A stretch of DNA of 64,000 nucleotides from Leptospira gomenensis (GCF_004770155.1 NZ_RQFA01000014.1:174314-238313); one strand, 5' to 3'; numbered from the stretch's first letter, positions 39,499 through 54,855 are shown. A program made the numbers and translations. The notes: a model not told the origin generated them from the sequence alone.

Positions 39499-39819
39499 CT
39501 AACGTTCCAGAGTAGCGCTCATAGAACCTTTGGAGTTGGACATCCTAGGATCGGCTCCGTAGGTCAGAATCCGTTCCTGCACGTGTTCCGCGTGTTCGAA
39601 TTCACCCGAAAAAACGACGGTTCGTTTTTCCTGATCCACTTGGACCGCGTGTAAAAATGCCTTTTCCACGGACATCGTACAGATTTCCACGAGCATTTCG
39701 ATCACGTATTCGTAGGTATGTTCGTTGTCGTCCCAAAGGACGACCCTCCACGGTCCGCCCGTGGATTTGGTGGAATCTTCGGTGATTTCGTTCAGGTCCG
39801 GAGTTTGTGTGCTTGCCAT
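39499..39819 (-). CDS. clpS: ClpS-like adaptor protein
   Basis: The 106-aa protein (from the ATG at 39819) has the ClpS core: WRVVLWDDNEHTYEYVIEML, then MSVEKAFLHAVQVDQEKRTVVFSG and EHAEHVQERI. ClpS binds N-degron substrates and hands them to ClpA/ClpC with ClpP. The DDNEHTYEYV stretch replaces the usual NDDYTPMEFV, so substrate specificity may differ. A GTG at 39882 and an ATG at 39828 would extend the N-terminus by 21 or 3 residues; none has an ideal ribosome site. It is the last gene after metK and the transketolase subunit. Confidence 0.8.
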   Translation of the reverse strand: MASTQTPDLNEITEDSTKSTGGPWRVVLWDDNEHTYEYVIEMLVEICTMSVEKAFLHAVQVDQEKRTVVFSGEFEHAEHVQERILTYGADPRMSNSKGSMSATLER

Positions 39820-39953
39820 CTCGCCCATCGTATCCGAAACGGTTTCGTACGGAATTCGTTCGGAAGAGGAAGACCTCTCCACCCCGCGCTTTCTTTTCCT
39901 TTACAAAAGAAAAAGCACCCACGAAACTCCGTTTCGTTCAAGCCGCCCGATTT

Positions 39954-40916
<963 letters not shown>

Positions 40917-40921
40917 GGATC

Positions 40922-42082
40922 TTAACCCTTCAACGCCGCGGCTTTGTCGGTTTCTTCCCAGGTAAAGGTGGACCCTTTTCTACCGAAGTGACCGTAAGAA
41001 GCCGTCTCTCTGTATTTTCTTCCTTTTTCCAAAAGTTTGAGAGATTCGATGATTCCTCTCGGGGTCAGTTTGAAGTTGGCTCGGATGCGTTTTACCAATT
41101 CGTCCTCGCTGACCTTGCCCGTGCCGAACGTATCCACGTGAACCGAAACCGGCTCCGCGACCCCGATCGCGTACGCGAGCTGCACTTCGCATTTGTCCGC
41201 AAGACCGGAAGCGACTACGTTCTTCGCGATATAACGTCCCATATACGCCGCGGAACGATCCACTTTGGAAGGATCTTTTCCGGAGAATGCGCCTCCTCCG
41301 TGTCTTCCGTAACCGCCGTACGTATCGACGATGATCTTTCTTCCGGTGAGACCGGCGTCTCCGTGCGGTCCTCCGATGATGAACTGACCCGTCGGGTTAA
41401 TAAAATATTTCGTATTCACGAGAAGGTTGGCGGGAATCACTTTTTTGACGCACTCTTCAATGAGAGATTCTTCGATCTGTTTGTGGGTCACATCGGGAGA
41501 ATGTTGAGTGGAAATCACGACCGTGTCGATACGAACCGGTTTTCCGTCCTTGTATTCCACGGTGACCTGCGACTTTGCGTCCGGTCTTAAGAATTTCAAT
41601 TTGTTGCCGTGTCTAAGTTCGGCTAAGTGTTTTACCAATTCGTGGGAATAATAAATCGGCATCGGCATGAGTTCCGGCGTTTCATTGATGGCAAAGCCGA
41701 ACATCAGACCTTGATCGCCCGCACCTTGCTCCTTAAAGAGACCTTCTCCTTCGGTAACTCCTTGAGAAATATCGGGGCTTTGCGCGTGAACGTGAGCGGA
41801 AACGACAGCGAAATCAGCGTCGAACCCCATCGTAATATCGTTATAACCGATGTCGCGGATCACGTTTCTTGCGATTTCCTGCGCGTCTACTTTACCCTTA
41901 CTTGTAATTTCTCCGGCGATGACGACGAGATTGGTGGTTACCAGAGTTTCGCAGGCTACTCTGGATTTCGGGTCTTGTTCGAGATACGCGTCGAGAACCG
42001 CATCGGAAATCTGATCACAAACCTTGTCGGGATGACCTTCCCCTACCGACTCCGATGTAAAAATAAAATCTTTTAAAGACAT
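40922..42082 (-). CDS. metK: S-adenosylmethionine synthetase
   Basis: MetK (386 aa) makes S-adenosylmethionine from methionine and ATP. Family motifs are present: [20 protein letters not shown] at the N-terminus with the ATP-site histidine, [12 protein letters not shown] (the signature hexapeptide) and [19 protein letters not shown] (P-loop-like). Length is normal. AGGAAG lies 7 bp before the ATG. It leads a probable operon with the transketolase subunit and ClpS. In the 189-bp upstream gap I could not find the conserved elements of a SAM riboswitch. Confidence 0.97.
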   Translation of the reverse strand: MSLKDFIFTSESVGEGHPDKVCDQISDAVLDAYLEQDPKSRVACETLVTTNLVVIAGEITSKGKVDAQEIARNVIRDIGYNDITMGFDADFAVVSAHVHAQSPDISQGVTEGEGLFKEQGAGDQGLMFGFAINETPELMPMPIYYSHELVKHLAELRHGNKLKFLRPDAKSQVTVEYKDGKPVRIDTVVISTQHSPDVTHKQIEESLIEECVKKVIPANLLVNTKYFINPTGQFIIGGPHGDAGLTGRKIIVDTYGGYGRHGGGAFSGKDPSKVDRSAAYMGRYIAKNVVASGLADKCEVQLAYAIGVAEPVSVHVDTFGTGKVSEDELVKRIRANFKLTPRGIIESLKLLEKGRKYRETASYGHFGRKGSTFTWEETDKAAALKG

Positions 42083-42271
42083 CTGTTCTTCCTGATGGAT
42101 GTGAGTGACCGGACCGCTTCAACGCCGAACCCGCCCTGATCCCAAAAACCCGCGCGTTCGTAGGGTGTCAAGAAGATCCAAACTATGTTCCTTTGGGATT
42201 CCGGAACAAATTGAACCTTCATAGAAAGAATTGAATTGAACACAAAGGCCCCCCGAGCAATTTGAGAAACA

Positions 42272-42670
42272 ATGAAAATTCGAGTCTCGGACATCAAAGT
42301 AAAGAATCGGATCCGCAAGGATCTAGGGGACCTTCGTCCTTTGAAAGAATCCATTCAGAAGTTGGGATTGTTACATCCAATCTTGATCGATCTGGACAAT
42401 ACCTTGATCTCCGGAGAAAGAAGACTGGAAAGTGTACGAATGCTCGGATGGGAGTATGTGGACGTACGGATCGTGGATATTCGCGATAAAAAAGAAAGAG
42501 TTCAGATGGAAGCCGAGGAAAACAATATCCGTTTGGAGTTTACCGCCCAGGAACAGGAGCGTGTTCAGGAGCTGTTGGCGAGGTATTCATACACAACCAT
42601 CTTTGGAAGAATTTTTGCATTGATTCTCGACTTTTTAGATTGGCTCAAACGGTTTTTTCAAAAAAAGTAA
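42272..42670 (+). CDS. ParB/Srx-like domain protein with hydrophobic C-terminus
   Basis: The 132-aa protein has a ParB N-terminal domain (residues 1-90) with [39 protein letters not shown] (the GERR motif) and [13 protein letters not shown]. It has no helix-turn-helix, so it is not a full ParB. The last 30 residues ([21 protein letters not shown]) form a strongly hydrophobic, aromatic helix ending in KK, a likely membrane anchor or amphipathic helix. ParB-type domains can bind CTP; here that is inference. It stands between metK (divergent) and lipL32. Confidence 0.8.
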   Translation: MKIRVSDIKVKNRIRKDLGDLRPLKESIQKLGLLHPILIDLDNTLISGERRLESVRMLGWEYVDVRIVDIRDKKERVQMEAEENNIRLEFTAQEQERVQELLARYSYTTIFGRIFALILDFLDWLKRFFQKK

Positions 42671-42802
42671 AGACGACCGAATTTCCAAACCGGATCACAC
42701 AAACGTTTGTGCGTATTTCGAAACGCCGTTCGTCCCGATTTTTTTTTCGAACTAAGGCCCCGACTCGTAAATGGCCTCCTATCCTTCAGGCACTGATAGA
42801 AA

Positions 42803-42831
42803 TTGTTCGCTTTCAGGCAAAAAATTATCCA
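42803..42831 (+). promoter_or_regulatory. Candidate lipL32 promoter
   Basis: TTGTTC (42803-42808) and TATCCA (42826-42831) are spaced by exactly 17 bp and lie 61 bp upstream of the lipL32 ATG, leaving room for a leader of roughly 55 nt. AAGGAGAG (42881-42888) is a strong ribosome site. The boxes are imperfect but are the best pair in the 220-bp gap. LipL32 is made at very high level, so a strong promoter is expected. Confidence 0.45.
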
Positions 42832-42880
42832 ATATTGATTTACAAAAAGTTCCGGACTTCATACCGTGATTTTCCTAACC

Positions 42881-43710
<830 letters not shown>

Positions 43711-43743
43711 TTCGCACACGCGACTTATAAAGTTGATTTAGGT

Positions 43744-43771
43744 AAAAGCCACCGAAAGGTGGCTTTTTTTT
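43744..43771 (+). terminator. Rho-independent terminator of lipL32
   Basis: AAAAGCCACC-GAAA-GGTGGCTTTT is a perfect 10-bp stem with a GAAA tetraloop, followed by a continued T-run up to 43771. It lies 33 bp after the stop codon. Confidence 0.95.
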
Positions 43772-44167
43772 GTGTTCTCGCTGCGATCGAATTCGAAAAC
43801 GCTCTCACAAGAAGAATGAAAATCGGTTTCGAAGCAACGGCCCAAGTTTTAACTTCCCTCTTACTGTTTAACTTTCTCTCTTACTGTTTCGCTTCCCTCT
43901 TTTTGCCGCTGAAAACTACATTCTAAAATTAAAATATACGGAAAGTTCGGAAATTTTAGGTGGAAAAACCCGCACGATCGTCTTAAAATCGAATCCTCGT
44001 CTTAGGTTTGGATCGCCGTTTTTCCCCGTTTCGGAGTGAAACGATCGGACGGAAATTTCCAAACGACGTTCGATAGGAAAGAATTTCTGTTTCCAACGCG
44101 GAAAATCGGATTCTTTCTGACCTAGAAACGAAAATAATTCGAACAAACGTTCACAAAGGACAACGAA
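43772..44167. other. Intergenic region after lipL32
   Basis: About 395 bp without a supported gene. It contains a loose tandem of TTAACTTCCCTCTTACTGTTTA-type blocks (about 43848-43905, CTCTTACTGTTT twice). A minus-strand frame across 43916-44302 overlaps the acyl-CoA dehydrogenase start and has no family features, so I do not count it. The promoter of the dehydrogenase must lie here; none stands out. Confidence 0.45.
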
Positions 44168-45925
<1,758 letters not shown>

Positions 45926-45934
45926 AACGAAGCG

Positions 45935-45980
45935 CCGATAAGCCGAAGAATTCCTCTTTCGCTTATCGGTTTCTTTTTTT
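45935..45980. terminator. Bidirectional-looking terminator between convergent genes
   Basis: CCGATAAGC (45935-45943) pairs with GCTTATCGG (45961-45969), a 9-bp stem with a 17-nt loop, followed by TTTCTTTTTTT. The stem begins 9 bp after the dehydrogenase stop. The T-run serves the plus strand and overlaps the stop of the minus-strand oxidoreductase. Confidence 0.85.
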
Positions 45981-46638
45981 AGTTCGCTCCTATGGATTCG
46001 ATCCGGTCCGATTCGAGGACGCGCACTCCGGATGGATTTTTTTCCGCGATCCGCAACATGGCCTTGGCCACGGTTCTTCCGTGAATGGATCTGTATTTGC
46101 GGATTCCTCCGAGTAGAAACGGATTGATCAGCTTCGCCAAAAGATGGCCTGCGGTTTCCCCGGCTCTGAATTCCTCACGTTCTCCTTCCAACAAAGAAGG
46201 TCGGAAAATTCCTAAGAACGAAAATCCGATCGTTTCCAGATCCCGCTCCGTTTCACCTTTGATTCGATTGTAGAATACGAACGACTTCGGATCGGCTCCG
46301 AGTGCGCTCACGAGTAGAAAGGAAGAAGCGCCTTTTTCCTTGGCGAGTTGTGCCGTTTTTAAAACGAAATCGTGATCCACACGTTTGAAATTCTCCCGAT
46401 TTCCCGCTTTAGAAATGGTCGTTCCTAGGGAACAAAAAACGTCCGTAATACCGGAAGGTAGATCGGAACCGGTCAACGTTTCGAAATCACGAACGATTTC
46501 TTTCGCACCCGGGACGACGCCCTTTCTGCGAACGAGCGCGTAAACCTCGGAATAATTTCCGGAAGCAAGAGCCTCTTCGACCAAATACCTTCCGATCAGA
46601 CCGCTCGCCCCGACGATCAAAGCTGCTTTATGACTCAT
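45979..46638 (-). CDS. NAD(P)-binding oxidoreductase, HTATIP2/TIP30-like
   Basis: The protein (219 aa from the ATG at 46638) opens with ALIVGASGLIGRYLVEEAL, the Rossmann GxxGxxG loop, and contains DVFCSLGTTISKAG and the YxxxK-like YNRIKGETE, as in TIP30/HTATIP2-type atypical SDRs. Such proteins bind NADPH; their substrates are poorly known. GAGGGA precedes the ATG closely; ATG at 46647 is nearly as good. The longer frame to 46713 is unlikely. It is divergent from the adenylate cyclase. Confidence 0.85.
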   Translation of the reverse strand: MSHKAALIVGASGLIGRYLVEEALASGNYSEVYALVRRKGVVPGAKEIVRDFETLTGSDLPSGITDVFCSLGTTISKAGNRENFKRVDHDFVLKTAQLAKEKGASSFLLVSALGADPKSFVFYNRIKGETERDLETIGFSFLGIFRPSLLEGEREEFRAGETAGHLLAKLINPFLLGGIRKYRSIHGRTVAKAMLRIAEKNPSGVRVLESDRIESIGAN

Positions 46639-46774
46639 TTCCCTCATCCCTCTTTCGAAACTTTCCGGAAAGGTTCGTCCGCACTTGATTTTACGAAAGA
46701 ATTTTTTTTTCAAAAGCGGCGACTCTCTTCGGAATGGATTGATCTCGAAACCGGAAATTTCTATCTTGAACTTT

Positions 46775-48112
46775 GTGAATCCATTTCAATCGATCAAAAA
46801 TGCGCTTGGGATTCTGGATCGTAAGTCGATGCCCGAATCCGTTTTAGAAGTGCTGAACGCGGAAGAGCGGCATGGAATCGTAATCACCAACTACTTCCGT
46901 TATCTGATCTCTTTTTTTTTCGCGATTCAGGTGATCGCCAACTTAGAAGCCGGCAGTAAAACGACGAATCTCATCGCTCTTAGCGTTTACGTTCTTTTGA
47001 CGGTGACACACACGGTCGTGATTCGGACTTGCCCGACTTCGGTGATTTCCTTCTTTAATTATCTGACTCTGTTCGCCGAATACGTTTTGATTCTTCTGAT
47101 ACTGTTGTATTATACCTTTGCCACTCCGAATGTTGATCTGGGGTTCACCCTAAAAAATCCGATCAATCTTTTTTTTCTGTTCCCCATCATCTATTCCCTG
47201 CTTCAATTCAGAATTCGTTTTGTTTACATCGGTCTTTTCAGTTTCTACACGATCTACTTTACGATTTTTTGGATCGCCTTGCAATACGGGAACCTCAGCT
47301 TCGCGTCCCATTGGGGAGAATACGTAAGCGGACCGGCCGTTTTGTTGGAGGATATCGTCACCGGCAAACCCGGTTTGTTTTTTTGTTTTTCCGCGGTGAT
47401 TTCGATGGGAATTTACAGAACCGTTTCGATGGTCCGCAGAATCGGAATCGCCGAAGGACAAAAGACGGAACTCTCCCGTTATTTTTCCCCGAAAATAGTG
47501 AACGAGATGATGGACAATCCGAAGTCGCTGCAGAGCGGAAATCGTCAGATTGTGAGTATTCTTTTTTTGGATATTCGAAATTTCACCTCCATGTCCGAAA
47601 ATATGGATCCGAAGGATTTGAGCGAACTTCTATCAGAATTCCGTAATATTATGATGGAGTGCGTTTTTGAAAACAACGGGACCTTGGACAAATACATCGG
47701 GGACGCTGTGATGGCGACGTTCGGAACCCCTCATCCGTCGCCTTCCGCGGAAGTGGACGCGAGAAACGCGGTAGGCTGCGGTGTTATCATGCAAAAACGT
47801 CTTTCCGAATGGAATTTTCAGAGAAAATCCGAGGGGAAAATTCCGATCAGTATCGGTATTGGAATTCATACCGGAGAGGTCTTCGCTGGAAACATCGGCA
47901 ACGAACTTCATCGGGAATATACCGTTATCGGAGACGCCGTGAATACCGCTTCTCGGATCGAATCTCTTTGTAAGGTTTTAAAAAAATCGTTTTTGATTTC
48001 TAAAGACACCATGGAGCTGTTAGGCGGCAAATACACTCTCAACAGAATGCCTCGCGTCAAGGTGAAAGGTAAGGAAGAACCGCTCCAAGTTTACGAGGTC
48101 ATGTGGAGTTGA
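46775..48112 (+). CDS. Membrane-bound class III adenylate/guanylate cyclase
   Basis: The protein has about six membrane helices (VITNYFRYLISFFFAIQV onward, roughly residues 40-250) and a C-terminal class III cyclase domain: VSILFLDIRNFTSMSE (metal-binding aspartate), DKYIGDAVMATFG (second metal aspartate) and the substrate/transition-state region GDAVNTASRIES. The catalytic elements look complete. It would make cAMP (or cGMP) in the cytoplasm. The start is uncertain: GTG at 46775 is used; ATG at 46829 and an upstream ATG at 46685 are alternatives, none with a strong ribosome site. Leptospira genomes carry many such cyclases. Confidence 0.88.
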   Translation: MNPFQSIKNALGILDRKSMPESVLEVLNAEERHGIVITNYFRYLISFFFAIQVIANLEAGSKTTNLIALSVYVLLTVTHTVVIRTCPTSVISFFNYLTLFAEYVLILLILLYYTFATPNVDLGFTLKNPINLFFLFPIIYSLLQFRIRFVYIGLFSFYTIYFTIFWIALQYGNLSFASHWGEYVSGPAVLLEDIVTGKPGLFFCFSAVISMGIYRTVSMVRRIGIAEGQKTELSRYFSPKIVNEMMDNPKSLQSGNRQIVSILFLDIRNFTSMSENMDPKDLSELLSEFRNIMMECVFENNGTLDKYIGDAVMATFGTPHPSPSAEVDARNAVGCGVIMQKRLSEWNFQRKSEGKIPISIGIGIHTGEVFAGNIGNELHREYTVIGDAVNTASRIESLCKVLKKSFLISKDTMELLGGKYTLNRMPRVKVKGKEEPLQVYEVMWS

Positions 48113-48144
48113 GCGACCCATAGGGAGCGAAACTGTCACGAGCC

Positions 48145-48570
48145 GCGGAGCGAGAGCGAGTGACTCTCCTGCGAAAAGCAGGAGATCCTACATCCACAAA
48201 AGCGGACATCCCGACGCCGAGCGAGAGCGAGTGACTCTCCTGCGAAAAGCAGGAGATCCTACATCCACAAAAGCAGATATCCTACCGCGGAGCGAAAGCG
48301 ATTGACTCTCCTGCGAAAAGCAGGAGATCCTACATCCACAAAAGCGGACATCCTACCGCGGAGCGAAAGCGAGTGACTCTCCTGCGAAAAGCAGGAGATC
48401 CTACATCCACAAAAGCGGACATCCTACCGCGGAGCGAAAGCGAATGACTCTCCTGCGAAAAGCAGGAGATCCTACATCCACAAAAGCGGACATCCTACCG
48501 CGGAGCGAGAGCGAGTGACTCTCCTGCGAAAAGCAGGAGATCCTACATCCACAAAAGCAGACATCCTACC
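48145..48570. repeat. Tandem hairpin array, 6 x 71 bp
   Basis: Six units begin GAGCGA(G/A)AGCGA at 48148, 48219, 48290, 48361, 48432 and 48503, a constant 71-bp period. Each unit holds CTCCTGC-GAAAA-GCAGGAG, a perfect 7-bp stem, then GATCCTACATCCACAAAAGC. Units differ by only a few bases. The array runs straight into the end of element copy C (shared ...CTACCGCGGAATTCC). It does not code for a protein and contains no variable spacers, so it is not a CRISPR array. Confidence 0.95.
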
Positions 48571-48719
48571 GCGGAATTCCTACACGCGGTTTCGGGCTTG
48601 CATTTTATACGATTTTGTGATAGGAAAAAATCCTCCGACTTTTTCCCACCACCTCTCCTCCTCCACCCAATTCAGGGTGGGGCCGCAGCATTTCACGGAC
48701 GAATCGTCGGAATTACGAC
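48570..48719 (-). repeat. Dispersed hairpin element, copy C
   Basis: The ends are CGCGGAATTCCTAC (48570-48583) and GTCGGAATTACGAC (48706-48719). The core has GTGATAGGAAAAAATCC, TTTTTCCCACCACC and the perfect hairpin CCACCC-AATTCA-GGGTGG (48664-48681). Apart from end changes it is essentially identical to copy D at 49486, which lies on the other side of the mepB-like gene in the same orientation. Confidence 0.88.
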
Positions 48720-48800
48720 TCGAAGACAGAATAGCCGTTCGCGTCAGAACGAGAAGATTCTGATTTCCAAAGCGACAAGAACGATCAGGATGACGATTGA

Positions 48801-49355
48801 ATGAAGAAAAAACGATCGATTTCGAACGCAGTTCCTCCGAATTTACGCGAGCTCAATTCTCTCTTTTGGAGAAATTACGCTTTACAAATCGATGATTATC
48901 GAGTGGAAGAAGAAAGCGTCGAGTACAATGCCGCTCATATTCAAGTGAAAGAAAAAAGGATCGTATTTCGAACGGGAAAAATCACCCCCAAAAAAAAGGG
49001 CATGTTCGTCACGCTTTGGAAAAGGGACAAAAACGGAAATACGATCCCGTATCATAAAAATGATCCGATCGACCTTGTAATCGTCGAAACGAAAAAATCC
49101 GATCGGATCGGATTTTTCATCTTTAACAAAAAAATTCTTACGGAAAAAAGAATCATCTCGAACGAAAAAGAAGGAAAAAGAGGATTTAGAATTTATCCTC
49201 CCTGGGAAAAGACGAACAATGCGCAGGCGGCGAAATCCCAACTTTGGCAATCACTGTATTTTTTCGAAAACCAAAGAGCGAGTCAGGAGGATCGACTTCG
49301 TTTCCTGGAATTCACGGGTCTCAAAGAAGGCGAATCTACCTCTAAACGACTCTAA
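48801..49355 (+). CDS. MepB-family protein
   Basis: The 184-aa protein matches the MepB family: EYNAAHIQVKEKRIVFRTGK, then MFVTLWKRDKNGNTIPY, FFIFNKKILTEKRIIS and the conserved RGFRIYPPWEKTNNAQAAKSQ. MepB is named after the Staphylococcus aureus mepRAB locus; its biochemical activity is unknown. The gene is lysine-rich and looks AT-richer than its neighbours, and copies C and D of the dispersed element flank it in direct orientation, which together suggest acquisition or mobility. No promoter is obvious. Confidence 0.85.
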   Translation: MKKKRSISNAVPPNLRELNSLFWRNYALQIDDYRVEEESVEYNAAHIQVKEKRIVFRTGKITPKKKGMFVTLWKRDKNGNTIPYHKNDPIDLVIVETKKSDRIGFFIFNKKILTEKRIISNEKEGKRGFRIYPPWEKTNNAQAAKSQLWQSLYFFENQRASQEDRLRFLEFTGLKEGESTSKRL

Positions 49356-49404
49356 TTTCTTTTATTACGTTAGACGAAACCTCTAACTTCCTTCCACAAA
49401 CTTA

Positions 49405-49485
49405 GCAGGCGTGTTGCTCGGCGAACGCAGTAGTAGATCCAACCTCGGCAAAAGCAGGCGGCCCCACCGTAGATCAGATCATCGA
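49405..49485. repeat. Degenerate single 71-bp-type unit
   Basis: GTAGATCCAACCTCGGCAAAAGCAGGCGGCCCCACCG resembles the second half of the 71-bp unit (GATCC-ACATC-ACAAAAGC-ACATCCTACCG) and likewise runs into an element copy (D, starting 49486). So both flanks of the mepB-like gene have the arrangement unit-then-element, intact on the left and decayed on the right. Confidence 0.5.
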
Positions 49486-49635
49486 GCGGAATTCCTACAA
49501 GGCATTTTCGGGCTTGCATTTTATACGATTTTGTGATAGGAAAAAATCCTCCGACTTTTTCCCACCACCTCTCCTCCTCCACCCAATTCAGGGTGGGGCC
49601 GCAGCATTTCACGGACGAATCGTCGGAATTCCGAC
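49486..49635 (-). repeat. Dispersed hairpin element, copy D
   Basis: The ends are GCGGAATTCCTAC (49486-49498) and the perfect palindrome GTCGGAATTCCGAC (49622-49635). From TTCGGGCTTGCATTTT to the GGACGAATCGTCGGAATT end, it matches copy C base for base over about 125 bp. Such identity against the divergence of copies A, B and the flhB copy points to a recent duplication or gene conversion. Confidence 0.9.
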
Positions 49636-49752
49636 CAAAAACCGGACAAAAAAATCGAACTTTTACGGAATCGTTTTTTATGTTCTCTAAAATCGGAAGA
49701 TAGGGTCCGGGCTGGGAATCGAACAGAATTTTCCCGGAGAGGGGGTAGCGAA

Positions 49753-49790
49753 AGACGCAACGCGTCTGAAGCGAGGGGGAAACTTCCCCC
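49753..49790. repeat. Two adjacent perfect hairpins
   Basis: AGACGC-AAC-GCGTCT (49753-49767) and GGGGGAA-AC-TTCCCCC (49775-49790) lie just after the stop of the minus-strand DUF962 gene. Neither is followed by a T-run on the minus strand, so ordinary termination is doubtful. They may be a transcript-end structure or another small repeat. Confidence 0.55.
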
Positions 49791-49801
49791 ACCGAATCCA
49801 T

Positions 49802-50146
49802 TTATTTTTTTCCGATCTTTTCCAATTCCTTACCGATTTGTCCGGTGAGAATATAAAAATACATCACCCAGTCTCCGAGAAAGGATTTGAATGGATACGT
49901 AAACGTAGCCGGGCGATTTTTCTCGACGAAAAAATGACCGATCCACGCGAAAAAATAACCGGAAAACAAGGCCGCTAAAATATAAAACGGATTTAGATTT
50001 ACGATCGCAGTCAAAATCCATCCGATTGCAAACGACGTTCCGATAAAATGAAGGGCACGATTTACGGGATGCGCGTGTTCCCCCAGATAAAAAGGCCAGA
50101 ATTCCTTGAAAGTGGTATACGTCTTAGGTGCGGTTTCCGATGTCAT
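49802..50146 (-). CDS. DUF962/Mpo1-like membrane protein
   Basis: The 114-aa protein starts at ATG 50146 with a perfect AGGAGGAA ribosome site. It has the DUF962 start FKEFWPFYLGEHAHPVNRALHFIGT, with the histidines conserved in Mpo1, several membrane helices, and GHFFVEKNRPATFTYPFKSF. The yeast member Mpo1 is an iron-dependent dioxygenase in 2-hydroxy fatty-acid breakdown, so a lipid-oxidising role is possible. The longer frame upstream of 50146 is not supported. Confidence 0.88.
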   Translation of the reverse strand: MTSETAPKTYTTFKEFWPFYLGEHAHPVNRALHFIGTSFAIGWILTAIVNLNPFYILAALFSGYFFAWIGHFFVEKNRPATFTYPFKSFLGDWVMYFYILTGQIGKELEKIGKK

Positions 50147-50208
50147 AAACCGTTCCTCCTCTTTTTCTCCGATCCTAACCGCCGCGGACGCAAAATGCAA
50201 GCAAAGAT

Positions 50209-51738
<1,530 letters not shown>

Positions 51739-51964
51739 TCCCACTCCCGAACGAAGATTTTGTCGTTTCTTAGACGGAAATCAATTCGCCCCAACCCGGG
51801 ATTTTACGGATCTCGAAATTTCGATCCACAAAAATCGACACGAAATCCTCGTTTGAATTTTTTCTCCGTTTCATCGCCGGATTCTTTTTTCGCTAAAATC
51901 CTCCGCTTGATTCCTCCAATCCAAGGGTTTTCCCCTCGAATTCGAATTTTACTCTGATAAATTT

Positions 51965-51991
51965 TTAGCACTCTACCCACGAAAGTGCTTG
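51965..51991 (+). promoter_or_regulatory. CIRCE operator 1 upstream of groESL (degenerate)
   Basis: TTAGCACTC-N9-AAGTGCTTG resembles the HrcA-binding CIRCE sequence TTAGCACTC-N9-GAGTGCTAA. The left arm is perfect and the right arm differs at three positions. It overlaps the -35 of the candidate promoter. Confidence 0.8.
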
Positions 51992-52017
51992 ATTGTTGGG
52001 AACCGGATTTTTTTAAT
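51989..52017 (+). promoter_or_regulatory. Candidate groESL promoter
   Basis: TTGATT (51989-51994) and TTTAAT (52012-52017) are 17 bp apart. The pair sits between and partly under the two CIRCE sites, so HrcA binding would block it. The remaining leader to groES is about 60 nt and includes the second operator, AAGGAG ribosome site at 52071. Confidence 0.6.
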
Positions 52018-52029
52018 GGGAAAACGAAG

Positions 52030-52056
52030 TAAGCACTCTTCCGTTTTAAGTGCTAA
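52030..52056 (+). promoter_or_regulatory. CIRCE operator 2 upstream of groESL
   Basis: TAAGCACTC-N9-AAGTGCTAA differs from the CIRCE consensus at the second base of the left arm and at the first base of the right arm. It lies downstream of the candidate promoter, in the leader, where HrcA commonly binds. Confidence 0.9.
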
Positions 52057-52070
52057 AACACATTATTTGC

Positions 52071-52374
<304 letters not shown>

Positions 52375-52379
52375 TTTAG

Positions 52380-54026
<1,647 letters not shown>

Positions 54027-54055
54027 ATCATCCGAACGTTCGCGTTTCCAAACGC

Positions 54056-54094
54056 AAAGGCGGCGGGGAGAATTTCCTCGACCGCCTTTTTTTG
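54056..54094 (+). terminator. Terminator of groESL
   Basis: AAAGGCGG (54056-54063) pairs with CCGCCTTT (54082-54089), with further partial pairing inside, and is followed by a run of T. It begins 30 bp after the groEL stop. Confidence 0.85.
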
Positions 54095-54131
54095 TTTTCA
54101 GGGAAGCAGAAGTCCGAAAACATTCCGAAAC

Positions 54132-54803
54132 ATGATCCGAACAAAAATTGCAACCCTACTCCTCTTGTTTCCCGTTTTGGGAATTTCCTCCGAATCCAAA
54201 CAAACGATCTCGGTCTCCGGCAACGGAACCGCACTCGTAGAAACCGATTACGTACAAATGACCTTCGCCATAGAAGTGGAAGATCCGAGCGCCAAAACCG
54301 CGCAGGAAAAAAATCTGCAAAGAGCGGCTAACGTGATCCAATCCCTCTCCAAGGAATTTAAAATTTCTCCCAAGGACATTTACACGACGGATTACACGTT
54401 ACAAAGACAGTATCTCGAGGAAGGAAAACAAAGACCGTATCTCGCCTCTTCCGGAATCCTATTGAAACTCAGAAACCTCAAACTTTATAAGGATCTTCTT
54501 TTGGAAATCCAAAAGTTGGGAGTCAACCAGGTAAGCGGGATCGAATTCAAATCCGATTCCACGGCACAACAGGAAAAGGAAGCGTTGACCGCGGCCTACC
54601 AAGACGCCAAGGACAAGGCATTGGTTCTAGCCAATACTCTGGGAAAAAAGGAAGTAAACGCGGTGAAGATCGTGGAATCCGACTCCTCCGTAAACCCCCT
54701 CGTAGTCTATCAAATGAAGGGAAGACCGGAAGAATCCTCGCCGATCTCGGTCGGAGAAAGAAAGATCCAAGCAAAGGTCGTCGTGGAATTCGAAGTCCGA
54801 TAG
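54132..54803 (+). CDS. Exported SIMPL-domain (DUF541) protein
   Basis: The 223-aa protein has a signal peptide (IATLLLLFPVLGISS, cleavage after about residue 19-21) and the SIMPL domain: ISVSGNGTALVETDYVQMTF, KISPKDIYTTDYTLQ and YQDAKDKALVLANTLGKKE. Family members (for example BP26 and YggE-type proteins) form periplasmic or surface oligomers and are linked to stress resistance; the molecular task is unknown. It follows groESL but beyond the terminator. Confidence 0.9.
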   Translation: MIRTKIATLLLLFPVLGISSESKQTISVSGNGTALVETDYVQMTFAIEVEDPSAKTAQEKNLQRAANVIQSLSKEFKISPKDIYTTDYTLQRQYLEEGKQRPYLASSGILLKLRNLKLYKDLLLEIQKLGVNQVSGIEFKSDSTAQQEKEALTAAYQDAKDKALVLANTLGKKEVNAVKIVESDSSVNPLVVYQMKGRPEESSPISVGERKIQAKVVVEFEVR

Positions 54804-54855
54804 GAATCGTAAATTCTCTTGATTTTTCTCCGACTTGCAGTTCCACTTTCGCTTT

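Noticed and set aside
42083..42271. SAM riboswitch upstream of metK
   Set aside because: I could not find the conserved stems or cores of known SAM riboswitch classes in the minus-strand leader.
48145..48570. Possible CRISPR array
   Set aside because: The whole 71-bp unit repeats; there are no variable spacers between constant repeats and no cas genes nearby.
49690..49715. tRNA-like T-arm (GTTCGATTCCC on the minus strand)
   Set aside because: No acceptor, D or anticodon arm could be assembled around it; probably chance similarity.
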